Assembly (NCBI GenBank): GCA_032821775.1
Contig: JAVLRN010000008.1
Location: forward strand, 558,001-622,000
Direction: 5' to 3'
Origin: Sanguinoderma infundibulare
Lineage: Eukaryota > Basidiomycota > Agaricomycetes > Polyporales > Polyporaceae
DNA length: 64,000 nt
Shown here in pieces: positions 10,366 to 22,579 of the stretch. How positions within the stretch are numbered: position 1 is the stretch's first letter; every line of letters starts with the position of its first letter. The notes beneath the pieces are model-generated. The model was not told the DNA's origin and did no database searches. It was given only the letters and a program-made list of their open reading frames with translations. A program made the translations under genes and the position numbers.

Positions 10366-11995
10366 TCATCGCGCCTCGAGCAACTGACCCCCCGCCGCAG
10401 CGCGCTCGATGCCCTTGAAGATGACCTGCACCCGCCTCTGCGTGCCCTCATCGCCCGCCGCGCCCACCGCGTCCTCCTCCCCGTCCTCCTGCTGCTGCCC
10501 GGGCAGCGGGCCAGCCATGAACTCCGCGACGAACTGCGCGATCGCGCGCTCGCCCACCTCCGTCAGCGCCCGCGCGCCCCACCGCCACTCGTACGTCTGT
10601 AGCTGGTCGTCGCCTGCGGGGGCCTGCGTACCGCGCGTGCGTTTCGCGCCGCCTTTGCCTGCGGCGGTGCCGACGCGGTGCTTCTCGATGTAGCCCTGGC
10701 GCATGAGCTGCGCGAGGTACGCGTCGATCGTGACGGACTGTGCCGTCGCTTGGCTGCTGAGCGGGATCGGGGCGTTCACGGGCAGCTGCAGCTGTTTGAG
10801 GATCCTGCGCAGATCAACTGGAGCAGAGCACCACATGTGAGTGCACTCGGTGCGGTGGAATGCAGCGAAAACACGCGTACCGTCCTTCATCATGCGTCCG
10901 TCCACCAGGATGAGCGCAAGGACGACGTAAAGGATGCCGGTTGAGGCGAGCTGGTCCGAGCTGTGCCACGCGAAGATGCTCCCCGACGACCGCTGGCCGA
11001 TCGGGTTGTCGTCCTCGGCGAACTCCTCGTTCTCGTCCACGTGCTCCTTCTGCTCGAACTCGCGAATGTCCGCGTCGGGCGCGCATGCTTGTTCTATGAG
11101 TGCGGGGTCGAGGAGGGAGCGGAGTATGTACGATTTTGTGCCGGTCGGGGCAGCTGTGAGGTGATCAGCAAAGACGCTCGTCGGGTGCATGCTTCACAGG
11201 AAGGGATAGAAGAAGTAGGCAAGGGTATGCGCGTTCGAAAGAACGAGGGGGGAGTTAGATCGCGTGCGCAAGGACTACGACGTCGGTGCCAAGGGAAAGC
11301 CAGCTTGCTTGAACGAGATGGCTTTCACATTCCCTTTTCGCGTCCGTGAAACCGCCGGTCCCGCGACGGAAGGACAGTGACAGCTGCAAGATACCCCCTA
11401 ACCGCTTGCCAACTCCCCTGGCAATTCCAACCGTACGCAGCAGAGCGTAAAGCTCACCTTTCTTCTTGACACCAGTGTTCTTCAGCAGGTCCGCATCCTT
11501 GTCGCTCATGTCCTTATCAGAAGGCATGGCCTGCATCTCGACAAGCTCCATCCCAAAGGTCTTATGGAGGATTTGGTTCGCAGCCGTAAGGACCGCATTG
11601 AACGTGCGCGTGCCTGTCCCCAAAACTGAAGAAAACACGTTCAATGGTCAGGACAACGCGCAATGATGATAAGGCGCACCTTTCTTGGATATCTCATCCC
11701 TCCTCAGCGGCAGCCTCCGCTGTTCGTGGAAGAGGGCAAGGCGGACCAAGTCGCGCGCCTTCTTGTCGATCTCCTGCAGGCGATGAGCGCGTTGGCGGGG
11801 TGTCGAGCGGAGTATCGAGCGACTCACCCCTTCGACCTTGTCTCCTCCGTCCTCATCATCGTACGCGTCCTGTGCGGCCTGGTCTTCTTCGGGCTCTTCC
11901 TCTACCTGCGCCCGTCGCGAACGTCCTTGAGTGGCATGCGGTGGCTGCGATTGCGATGCTTGAGGTGCATGTTGAGAACGTGTTTGTCGGACCAT
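10366..11995 (-). CDS. MAGE/Nse3-like protein, intact, canonical ATG (U1)
   Basis: Nse3 is the MAGE-family subunit of the nuclear SMC5/6 complex. With the kleisin Nse4 and the RING protein Nse1 it binds DNA and supports repair and repeat stability. Four exons on the minus strand: 11995-11680, 11625-11458, 11153-10881 and 10817-10366, all joined in phase 1 by GT..AG introns of 54, 304 and 63 nt. The product has 402 residues. Residues 1-75 are polar and acidic (MVRQTRSQ..EEEPEEDQ). RDLVRLALF and RRDEISKK (to about 105), then KTFGMELVEMQ (106-161), form the first winged-helix part. TKSYILRSLLDPALIEQA, GSIFAWHSSDQLASTGILY (162-252), then LAQLMRQGYIEKHRVG and YEWRWGARALTEVGERAIA, form the second. 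The C-terminus (QQQEDGEEDAVG..) is acidic and Gln-rich. The long second intron is the weakest part of the model. This is the only gene of the unit with no lesion. Confidence 0.85.
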
Positions 11996-12288
11996 GCCAC
12001 GTGTTTTCGATAGAGATCCGTTGTCAGTAGCTAGCGGCAGACAGGTCAAGAGAGTCCAAGTCCAAGTTGACGCCGTCTGGAAGCCAGTCAGACGCGTCGT
12101 GTCGCGTGTATCCCGTCGTGACGTAAGGCGCCAGAGGCTGTGAAGGCAATTGAATGCTCGATCCCACTCCCATCCTTCGACCATCCTTCGAACGACAACA
12201 AACACACGGATGCTAGCTATAGCGCTTCTGACCCCAATCTTCGTCTGCCGCCTCCAGTTGGCCATCGTGCGGCCGCCGAACAACCCCC
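11996..12288. promoter_or_regulatory. Divergent intergenic region, MAGE (-) / F-box (+), U1/U2
   Basis: 293 bp between the MAGE ATG (11995) and the F-box ATG (12289), so presumably a shared upstream region. It contains two CATCCTTCGA copies (12173-12191). No clear TATA box. The MAGE frame stays open upstream through this region, so a longer N-terminus cannot be excluded. A plus-strand ORF starting at 12140 also runs through it into the frameshifted F-box core. Confidence 0.4.
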
Positions 12289-12684
12289 ATGTCTACGCAG
12301 TCTACCAGCAGCCACGGACCTCCTGCACCCCCGTTCATGCCTTCACGGGCGTCATCTGTCTTTCCGACAGATTTACGAACAGGTTATCGACTCCGTACAT
12401 GATGCGGTCTACTACAGATGGATCTTCGCGCTCAAGACCTGCATGCTGACATGTCGCGCCTGGTTGCCATGGAGCCACCTTCACCTCTTCCAGGTCCTTT
12501 CCCTTGCAGACATCAGTCCCGCTGCCGCTCGTAGGCTGTTGGAGCTCTTCGATATGCAGCCGAATCGGTCGCCGTTGTCCTATCGTATCCGATGTCCCCG
12601 CCTGCAACGACTGCTCAACTACCTCGTCGTCTCTCTGCGCGCCACTAAAGCACGCATCCACGCATCCACCGCAACAAAACCGTT
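12289..12684 (+). pseudogene. F-box-like protein, frameshifted (A-type, U2)
   Basis: Same 2-bp loss as U1. Because U2 is complete at its left end, one can see that the frame holding the F-box core is open from an ATG at 12140 to 12811 (223 codons), joining former upstream DNA to IYEQVIDSVHDAVYY and LLELFDMQP. Whether this ORF is used is unknown. Confidence 0.6.
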
Positions 12685-12848
12685 CCCTCTCCCCGTCACC
12701 GCTGTACGCTGCCCGCACCCGCTGCTCTGTTTCCGCGTTCCCGTGAGTGATCCGCTTCTTAATACGCCCATAAACACGTACTCACCCTGTCATCCAAAGT
12801 GGCTGCCGTGATGCCCCAACCGTCCTTCCCACTACGTACCCCCACACG

Positions 12849-13576
12849 ATGCGGCGGCTTGGAGAGAGGCAGGTCAAATGTTATGCAAGGTTGGAGGGCG
12901 ATGGGCGATGGGCGGTTTATCTAAACGTGAGTACGTCCGCAATCGCCCGACCCTCCTTGCGCACCATGTACCCTCCGACCCCGCCAGGACTATGCGACCG
13001 GAGCGTTCACAGAGAGCCTTGCGGACCTCTTGCTCTCCTCAGCAAGGGACCTGGTCCGTACGCACTTCGCTTCAGAACCGGTGCTGTTCCCAATCACGTC
13101 GGGGACGCTGCCCTGCGCAGAACACAGAGCGCGATCAACAAACAGGCTGACAAGTTGCACCAAACATCCGTACGTACCCCAGGATGCGGCACGTGGATTG
13201 GACGGCGAGGGTCACCATGACCCCGGTTGTTTGCATGTCGAGCGCAACGGCCAAGAGGTGAGTACAGATAGAGTGCAGGAGCTGATCATGTCGTCTTCCC
13301 CCTTCTTGACAGCTTTTATACCTTTTGTCCGAGACTGCGCACGGACCGCCGACGCGCTCTCGCCCTCGCCCTCGTTCCATCTTCCAACTCCGTTTCCGAC
13401 CACCGGCATTGTGTCCCTGGCGTCCCGTCTCGCTTCCCGCAACCGAGCTCCTTCCGTCCAAGCGCACGCATATCTCCAAACACCCGAACGGCATGCATAT
13501 TGCACATCGGCCCAGCCTTTTGTCTCGCCCGCCCCCCACCCACCGACCAATTTCACGGAGGCGGTCCACCGCCTAG
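12849..13576 (+). CDS. Possible small three-exon gene, unrecognised (U2)
   Basis: Exon and intron structure as in U1 (exons 12849-12926, 12988-13257, 13313-13576). The substitution at 13246 turns Asp to Asn in exon 2, and 13538 changes an Ala codon to Thr in exon 3. Neither breaks the frame. Confidence 0.25.
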
Positions 13577-13623
13577 TCATCACACGGCGATCGCACCACC
13601 GCATACACCCGTGACGAACCGCC

Positions 13624-13923
13624 TGCAAATGTTGGCGCGGTGGTGACACCATCAAGGAGCTCCCGCACGTGATCTTCATGAACCGGCGCATCCCCGACGA
13701 CTCTGGCAGCGGCTGCAAGCAGCTCTACCGCGCCATGAACGGCTACAACATCTTGGCCGACGACGCTCCACCGTCCGCACTCGCTCTCGCAGCCGTCCGA
13801 GACGTTTTGAAAGTGCTGCCCAAAGACACGACCCTTTGCACGACGGGTTCCGACTTTTTCGATTTCGCCTCAGACGGCCTGGGCATCGATTCGCGTGGGT
13901 TCAGGCAACGTTCGTGGAACTAG
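13624..13923 (+). other. Coding-like ORF fragment, unrecognised (U2)
   Basis: As U1, with one change (13670, Ala to Val) just upstream of the first ATG. Confidence 0.35.
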
Positions 13924-14505
13924 GATGCACGATGCGAGGTCGATACGAGCATATGGGAGCGAGGGAGATGCAATTTCGAAGGTCGGGACCGCCAATTTTT
14001 GTCGTAACTTACTCTGTATGGTTCTATTCTTACAGAAATCAAGTGTTTCGTGGTCTCGCGCACGTTTGTAAACGTGTGAGACAGTTTTGGCGGCGGTCAG
14101 ACGGGATTGACAAAGTCGCGTTTTCTTGCGATTCCATGGGGGCTGAAAATGCGCGTCCGCTCCCGCTCGCAATTCGCGTCGGGGTGCCGAGCGGAATGTT
14201 TCTATGGGCTCTGGGGATCGTGTACGACGCTTGTGACGCGTTCGTACCGTTGCCGGACGACTTTTCGAAAGTCGGGTCTTGGCGGTTTTCGTCGGTGGGC
14301 GGGCACGGGTGGCACATATAATCTCCCGGCCATGGTCCGTCATTGGCGGTCATTCTGACTGTCGTGCATGACTCTTACAGGCCCACATGGAACGTCCATC
14401 AAGTACTCGAGACCCCACGCGAAGTTTCGGGATGAGCGGACGGCCCGACGGCTCATATGCAGTACGTCCTCTTGAGTGCCTTCGGAGCATTCTCTGTGTT
14501 AACAG
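13924..14505 (+). other. No recognised gene (U2)
   Basis: Matches 1710-2291, including both small hairpins (14061-14076 and 14258-14274). Confidence 0.4.
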
Positions 14506-17500
14506 TCTCCAAACCACAGCGCTCACAAGTCCAAAGGATTTCGGCGAAGACCAATGGGGCCAATACCAGTCACCGACGGAACTCGAGATGCGCGTATACC
14601 ATCGGCTAGTCCACATCCGAGACCAGAGGGAACGGTACGAGGATATCCCGGACGAGATCTGGACCCACCTCGTCTTCAGCCTCACCACGCGGTTCCGCCT
14701 CCGTGTGCAAGCGAAGAGCGCCTCGGCATGCGCAGATGAAAACAAGCGTCGGCTCGAAGGAGGTTCCAAAGTGCACACTGTTCTCGCGGTGCCTGGCTTA
14801 AACACAGGAGACTCATCCACCGCGGACCCAAAAATACGAAAAAAGCGCCACCCAAGTGGAGCAGTCGACTGTCGTCGTCTCGCAGGGCGTCGAACGAGGG
14901 TGTCTTATCCATTTCAGACTGCGCTCTAGGTCTAGGCAGCTCGCGCGCGGGGAACCCAAGGACGCAAATCCGATTGTGCTGTCCACGCGTTGATGTCATC
15001 CACCCAACCATCGCGTCCCGCGAAAGTATAGCTCGAGTGCACCCAGACGTCGCTACACGATTAGACTTCACAACTCTGCACGAAACGCAGGAGCGCACCG
15101 CGCCTCTCCGTTTTTGAGAAGCTGGCGGCGGCGGCCCCCACACGACGCAAGAAGGAAGACGAGGCCTGGCGGGTGGCAGCTGTGCACGGCAACGTCAACG
15201 AAGTTCGGGGCGAGCATTGTGCGCCCATTAATTCAGCCCCCTGCCTCAACCGCTTTCCTGACCTGCATCGACCCCGCACTCATCGAGCAGCCATGCGCCC
15301 CTGAAGCCGAGATCCGGGAACTCGAGCAGAAGGAGTACGTGGACGAGAACAAGGAGTTTGCAGAGGACGACAACCCGATCTGCCGACGGTCGACGGGGAG
15401 CATCTTCGCGTGGCACAGCTCGGACCAGCTCGCCTCAACGGGCATCCTTTACATCGTCCTTGCGCTCATCATGGTGGAAGGATGCATGATGAAGGATGGT
15501 ACGCGTGTTTTCGCTGCATTGCACCGCACGGAGTGCACTCACACATCGTGCTCTGCTCCAGTTGACCTGTGCAGGATTCCCGAACAGCTGCAGCTGCCCG
15601 TGAATGCCCGGATCCCGCTCAGCAGCCAAGCGACGGCCCAGCCCGTCACGATCGATGCGTACCTCGCGCAGGTCATGCGTCAGGGCTACTTCGAGAAGCA
15701 CCGCATCGGCACTGCTGCAGGTAAAGGCGGAGCGAAGCGTGCGCGCGCCACCCAGGCCCCTGCAGGCGACGACCAGCTCTAGGCGTACGAGCGGTGGTGG
15801 GGCGCGCGGGCGCTGGCGGAGGTGGGCGAGCGGGCGATCGCGCAGTTTGTCATGGATGTCATGGCGGGCACGCTGCTCGGCCAGCAGGAGGAGGATGGGG
15901 AGGAGGATGCGGTGGGCACGGCGGGCGACGACTCACCACGCGGTTCCGCCTTTGCGTGCAAGCGAAGAGCGCCTTGATCACGATGGTCTCGAAACACTCT
16001 GTGGACACCGACGCGATGGAGATCGCGACGTCGAGTGCCTTCTCGGTGTTCGGCTCGTCTGGATCTACGTTCCCTTCGTCCTCCAGCGCACCTGCTACAT
16101 CGGCGTTTGGGAACTTCGCAGCCAAGCCCAACGTATTCGGAGGCGCAACTTTCGAGCCTGCGTCTAGCACATTTTCGTTGCATCGTCTGTTGCACCCACA
16201 GTTTCGCTACCGAAGCCACCCGGGAGCCTCGTTAGCATTCCATTAGTCCCCCCACATCAACCACAGCATGCATCACTGACGCAACCCACGATTCCACCCC
16301 CAGTTCCTACCAAACCATCCTTACCTGTTGCCCCCGAACAACCCTTCACTGCGCCTTTCCAAAACCCCTCCCACATCTTTGAGCGGTGGAAGTCGGCATG
16401 GGAATTTCGGGCTCGTCGTCTCCCTTCTCTCGCCTCAAGGAAAAACGCATGACATCACCCCAACACCGGGCAACGCCCCAGAACCACGCACACCTATATC
16501 CCCGACTGCCGGTCCACCTGCTCTCAGATGGCTTCCCGCTGTTGCGCTTCCTCCCACGCCCACCGTGCGGTGGTTCGACCCTGGCTTGCAAGCCGAAGAA
16601 TCCGATTTGTCCCTTTCGCGCAAGAAGTCGCTCTTCCACTTCCCCTCGCTCACCATTCCGATGCCAAACGCGCCCGAGATCCTGAGCCTTATACACCTCA
16701 CGATGCCCGTCCCCACCAAGAACGCCAGCAGACCCTCGCCGCTGTTCCAGTCTCGTCAAGCTTCCGGCGCATCCACTTCGACTTCGACACCGCCAAAAGC
16801 CAGGACAGTATCATCAGCGAATGGGAAAGGCAAGGCGAAGGAGACCCGGGCTGACCTCAACACTATGGCGATAGGCTTCCTGCGTACGAGCGTGCTCGTG
16901 CACGACTGCAGGAGCCTCTGGCACGCGCGAATGGAGGCGGAGCGCGGTGGGAGGAGGCATGCAGACGGAGCGTGGTATGCCGGAACAGGGACGTCGTGAA
17001 CAGCGTAGGGCGCGACAAGCGGAGGAAGAAGAGGCGGATATCGGTGCCGACGCTGGAAGAGGCGCATGCGAAGCGGAGACAGTGGGAGCAGTCCGAGAGG
17101 CCGCTGATGGACGAGGCACTCGCTCGGCGGTCACAGGAGGTGCGTCTTTGTTCTGATGGATGGGGAGCTGATTTGATTCGTCATGGTCGCGCGTAGAACC
17201 GGGAGGAGATCGAGAAGCGGTGGGCCCAGGGCTTGTTCCGGCAAACAGTGCTTGAGTGGCTGAAGGCGCGACTGGAGCCCGGGGACGAGCTGGACATTTG
17301 GTGCGTGTGGGTGTCGACGAACACGGAGAACGACAACACGGCGGTGTGGGTGGAGTGCAAGTTTGATGTTCCCTCGTCGGAATACTAGGTGTCAGAGAAT
17401 GTCCTCTCAATACCGGCGTTCAACAGACCAGGTGTCAACGACGAGATCCCAAGGTAAGCATTATGACTAGCAGTTCATAGTCCGGTCGGTTGACAACAGT

Positions 17501-17630
17501 GTATGGCGTTGTAGGAAATATCGCATCCCCGACAACCATGACGTCCTCGAGGCACTACATCCCGTGTCTGCTTGTCATCGACTGGTCTGAGAACGAGGAC
17601 GCCGAGAAGGCGAGAGACTTGGTCGGCATG
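14506..17630 (+). pseudogene. SAC3/GANP-family gene, decayed and interrupted (U2)
   Basis: Carries the same lesions as U1: insert after the LTTRFRL segment (14724-15931), TAG at 17386, and GC in place of the GT donor after 17630. No unit-specific damage noticed. Confidence 0.7.
15271..15931 (+). pseudogene. Truncated MAGE/Nse3 copy inside SAC3 (U2)
   Basis: Same break points and same internal TAG (15780) as U1. Flanking 43-bp repeats at 14681-14723 and 15932-15974. Confidence 0.8.
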
Positions 17631-19393
17631 GCATGTCATTCCTCGATACGCTGTATCGCGTTAGATTGCTTACCATTCGTCCAGACTGCATCATCATGCT
17701 TGATTGTACCGTCCGCGACCCTGTTGTTGTATGTCCGCTACTAAGTAGAAACCGACTGACTGATTGTTATGCAGGCTTGGGCCGATGCCAAGGCTCTGCC
17801 GGTCTGACTCACCATTTACGTTCACCCATTCAGCGGCTCCGGGTGGGATCCGGCCGGGAAAGCCCAGGTCGTCACCGTCATACACACACCGGACCGCTCA
17901 AGGTTCTCGGCCCCCACCAAAGCACCTCGACGCAAGGGGGCATCAAGATCACACTCGGGAGATCAGGGCATTTAGTTTCCGACCCGACGGACCCGGGAGC
18001 CGTGCACGGAACACTGAGCAGTAAGCGAAAATGGGCGCGAGCGGGACAGCCGCATGCGCAGTAATTACCGTTGTGTATGTTTGATTGCGGAGGCTGCGCC
18101 CGAAGCTCTGGACCATCTCCGCATGCGGTGTTCATGCGCTACATTGAATGCCCAGGATCCCACGCAAATCCTGGGGCCCGGGGGACCTGATCGGCGACTA
18201 GGAGAGTGAATGCCGAGCCTGTCGTGTGCAGAGGTTAATTACTGAGTTACTGTTATGCCGGGTACGCCTGTTCCTTGTTCCTCTCTAGTATAAAATTATA
18301 CCGGCGAAATGTAGATCTGTCGGACTCCATTCCGCGCGGTTAAGATTGTCGCTTGCTCGTATGGTCTGATATTCTGGATTTGCTGATCCGCGGCCTGCGT
18401 AAATCGACTGCGCTGGGATTCGAGACCCAGGTGATACGCTGCCGTCTCGGAATTCATCCGTAATATACCGTCATGATCCGAGGGTGGTGTGATACTTTGC
18501 ATTTGCTTGGGCGAGTTGTCGCCAGCACTCAATCACATTGGCTCTCTCCTCACCGTATGCCTCTCTCATCACATCCTCTCCTCTATGCCATGTCATCGTC
18601 GCTGCACCGCCTGAGTAACCACGCCCTGAACGAACACTCTTCCGCTGGCCCATCGTCAGCTTGCGAAGATCACTTTCACGGAGTATGGAAATGTACGCTT
18701 CAGCTCTTTCATAGCATTCCCGAGCTCTATGCATGCTGAACTCCAATCCTTTTCTCGTTCACTGATTCGCACTCCCACATGGGACACATATCCTGCGACC
18801 AGGCGAACTCGTATCGACTGCCCTGAAGCCCGAGGTGCCTACCATCCTGGCCGACAGTGGGGACCTGATCATGCTCGGGAAGAACGTCGGCCACAACGTC
18901 TGCCTCGTACGTCCCACGGTCGTCATGCACATACAGCTGATCTTGAGCGGGGACGCCCTCAGCAGGCACCCTCCCCCTCGCTGGGATCACTCGAAGCAGA
19001 ACCCGCTACCCCCGGTCCAGTCACCGATAACTCGCAATCGCAGCCACCACCACATGAACGTGATGCTAACAAGACAGAGGCCGCTACAGCGTGTTCCTGC
19101 CCTCGCCCCAGTCCTCGTCCTCGAGCTCGGACAGCGAGTCTGAGGTCCAAGAGATATCGCCTCCTCCGTCTCCCCAGCGGGACCCCGCACCCTCATTCCC
19201 TCTGTCGACCTCGTCATTCAGCGGAGTCCGTCCGTTTTGCTGCGACTCGATTCCCCTAGGTGCACGCCTCCATTTGCTGCAGCAAATCCTACCCCCAATC
19301 CACATCGCGGACTCTCCCGAGCCGGAATACTACCCGCCGCCTGTTGAGGCGTTCTCGTTCCAGGAGATCCACGTCGAAGGCGGTGCAGTGGTC
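17631..19393 (+). other. Spacer between SAC3 and WD40 remnants (U2)
   Basis: No recognised gene. Differs from U1 and U5 at 18256, where CG became TG. Confidence 0.35.
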
Positions 19394-20157
19394 GAGGAAG
19401 AAGCTCCACGCTCCTCCCATCTGTCGCTCGCCACACCCGCACAGACTTGTTGGACGACGGGCTTGCGACGTACATGGCGTCGAACGAAAACAACGCCACG
19501 TGCGTGCGGTCCGTGTGTCCGTGGAGCTGCCTCACCCCTCGATGCACGTCGCTGAGGAGGTCGCCGCGGAAGAGCTTCAGGTTCGCGGTGGGGCCGGTCG
19601 AGCCAGAGACGAGCTGCACCGCGAGGATGCGCACCGGTCCGTCGTGCGCGTGGAGCGTCGCGAGCACCTTGCCAGTTTTGATGTTCCAGATCTGCACGGT
19701 GCCGTCGTCCGACGCGGTCGCGATGCGTGCGTCCGCTGCGTCCAATGAGGCACAGCACACCATCGCGTCGTGGTTCTTGAGCTCCTTGTGCAGCGCGCCC
19801 GACTCCATGTTCCAGAGCCTGCAGATACCGTCAGTGCTGCCGCTCGCGAGGTGCCACGCGGTGGCCGGCGATGTCGTGCAGGTAATCGTATGTCTGGTCA
19901 TCCCAGATCCGCACGGTGCCGTTGTCCGAGCCCGATGCGAGCTTGCTGTCGTCCTGGGACCAGGCGAGAGTGCGGACGGGCTGCGAGCGGCCGGTGAGAG
20001 TAGCGAGGAGCTCGCCACTGCTGGCGTCCCAGATCATGATGTGGCCTGGGTCGCCAGATGAGGCGAAGCGGGTGCTGTCGGGGGAGACGGCGAGGGTGGG
20101 GACGTGTCTTTCTTTGGAGACTCCCATATCCTGAGGACGCCGATTGAGTCCTGACAT
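19394..20157 (-). pseudogene. WD40-repeat protein, frameshifted (U2)
   Basis: Six degenerate WD repeats with the frame break near 19860. I saw no difference from the U1 copy. Confidence 0.8.
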
Positions 20158-22579
20158 GGATCTCTCCTCAAGCTGCGGACCCTCACCGTCACACCGCGAT
20201 TAGGCCTTGGAGGAGCATCCCATCATCGGCGGCTGGCCGTGCACCCCCTCAGTGGTTTCCGAGTCTCCCGAGCTGCACCAGCCGAGCGTGGTCGAGTCGC
20301 AGCCGGTCCACCAGCGTGAGGTGGCTTTGATCAGCGATGATGACTACGGTACGCCCTCTCCCGACATTACTATGAGTCCGCCCATCGAGGGCAGTGAGGA
20401 AGCTCGTCCAGCCGAGGAGGGTTCCGAGGTTGAGATGGTGGACACAGTGTTCGGCGGCGCGGAGTCTATCCGGAGTCCTCCAGATGACCTCGCTCTGTGA
20501 ATGTGAGTGAGCCGTGCAGATGTGAAGTCGTCCAGGAGCGATACGCGTCACTTTCGGATGCGGAACTTGATGCTCGTATAGGAGCTCTTCGACCCACCTG
20601 GAACGCGTTGAAGGGCTTCAAACCTGCCAACTCGAACGTCAGCTTAGCAGGTGTGAAGCGGGCAGGCCAGAATGCCAGCTGTACATGGGAACAGACATTC
20701 TGCGCTAATCGCGGAGACGCATAGAGTTGTAGGGCGATATACGACAAGTTCCGAGACCAGCACACAAGTTCCCAGAGGATGCCAGCGAGGTGAGGCCCAA
20801 GCAAACTCCAGCGCAAGTGCTGACAAGTCCCAAGCCCTCAGAGACGAGTTTATCTGGAACATAGCAGCGGCGGCGAGAGACGACATGGGGGAGATGGTGG
20901 TGGCGGTGGCAGAAGGAGACTCGGAGGCAGGCGCGGGATCTCGCATCTCGCTTGAGAGCCAGATAGGCGCCCGTGGACTTGAACGTGATTCTGCGTCGGC
21001 GTCCCTCGTTTTTACTTGCTCGGTCGTAGATCCTTTCGGTGTATTTCTGTCTTGAACGCTTGCTTTCCTTTCTCTCGTTTTCGACAGCCTCTGCCCGACG
21101 CCGCCACCAGTCGACATGAATATGCGTCCCTCCGGGTGTACTGACGCAGACCTACCCTCCGTCTCCAATACCACCCTGTTGCCAATATAGCCCTCTATCG
21201 CCAATATAGCCCTCCGTCTCCAATACAGTCCCCTCAGAGAATACTGACTTGAACCTACCATCCTCTGAGAATACACCCTCCATCTCCAATACAGTCCCCC
21301 ACAAGAGTACTGAGGCAAGTGATCGATCCGGGAGATTTCAGCACAGATGTGCATCCGCCTATCAACCGCGCCCCGTCCGCCGCACGCCCGGCATCTCGAC
21401 GCATGCACACCAAGACTCGCATCGCCTACGAGACAAAGCAAGCTACTCAGCACATTATGAGCACAAACACAAACGATGCGGAAGAACTTGGAGACGAATC
21501 GGTGACCCCGAGTGCTAACTTGTGGTAAGGGACATGTTGCAAACATGAGGCGAAGAGAGCCCAAGCGCAGGGACCACACGTCCGCCGCCACTTGTTTCTC
21601 GCCGCCATAGCCCACGCGTCCTTGGCCGTAGAATCCTACACTAGAAGCTCAGCCTTTGAGATTCGATTGTTGCCGCGCCTTGCGGTCAACAATCCCAGTG
21701 CTCGCCACTGGCTCCCAATATGTCCTCGGATAACGAGCGCGCCAGACGTACGACCAACTTTAACCCGTGCGTCCAGGCCCAAGTCGATCCAGGATTGGAC
21801 GCCTGTCTACGTTGAAATGAAAATAGAGGACGGCTTATTTGACGAGAGGATGGAAGAATGGCTCGAACTCATCCGAAATCTTCACGGGTTTGGCTACGCC
21901 AGATGTTTTGTCAGTGCCGCCTTCAGTGGGTAGACTGTCGGCGTGCGTAAAGGGCCTACCACGCGTTTCGCATTGGCTGCCCTTGATGCCCCTGCTTCAA
22001 CACCAACCAGCGTGAGGAGTACCCGGTCACTGTGGACACGAGGCCATGCCATCCACGGGTCTTGGCATTGGTCGCTGCTAGATAAATGGGCTAGGTGATG
22101 GAAAGAGATCGGCACGAGAACCGCGACGCAAAGCAAGTCAAACTAACCTCGCATTTAATATCTTCGGGATGAGAAGCAAGCAATCAGTGAGTACTAATGA
22201 TATCGTCGACGACAAAAGGGGGGAAAGGTGATGCACTGGCGGAGGCAAGTCACAAAATTAGCCCGTCTGCAAGCGTCAGGTCAAGATCAGTGTTGTACCA
22301 ACCTTTGATACGGTGTAATTTCGCGTGCCCTGTTGATGGCGCAGGGATCTGCTTGCGCAAGTACACTATGTATACACTATCACGAATGAAGGACACGACA
22401 AAATCATGATCAATGTAGGCATTGTACGGAATCCACCAAACCGGCTTCGTTATATCTACAACAACCAAGTAAACCTTTTCAATATAAGCTAAAGCACTAC
22501 TCACGCACGGAGCATTATTACACTATAAGGCGACCATGACCGAGCACGACCACGAAAGACACTCATACCTTCTCATCAC
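20158..22579 (+). other. Spacer between WD40 and MAGE genes (U2)
   Basis: Acidic ORF at 20207-20500, minisatellite at about 21154-21304, ORF of unknown family at 21592-21933, and a less GC-rich stretch up to the MAGE stop. A private G-to-A change at 20534 falls in a CpG. Confidence 0.4.
21154..21304 (+). repeat. About 19-bp minisatellite (U2)
   Basis: Same number and order of subrepeats as in U1. Confidence 0.75.

Larger units (their letters stand above)
1..12214 (+). repeat. Macrosatellite unit U1 (A-type left part, a-type right end)
   Basis: First of five complete head-to-tail units; the phase is arbitrary and set by the first base of the window. The sequence starting at base 1 recurs at 12215, 24430, 37035, 49678 and 61893. 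U1 is 12,214 bp and lacks the roughly 0.5 kb phosphotransferase segment of B-type units. It is almost identical to U2 up to about 10.49 kb, where the two diverge inside the MAGE/Nse3 gene. Its right end, from about 10.49 kb, matches U4 instead of U2. Confidence 0.97.
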
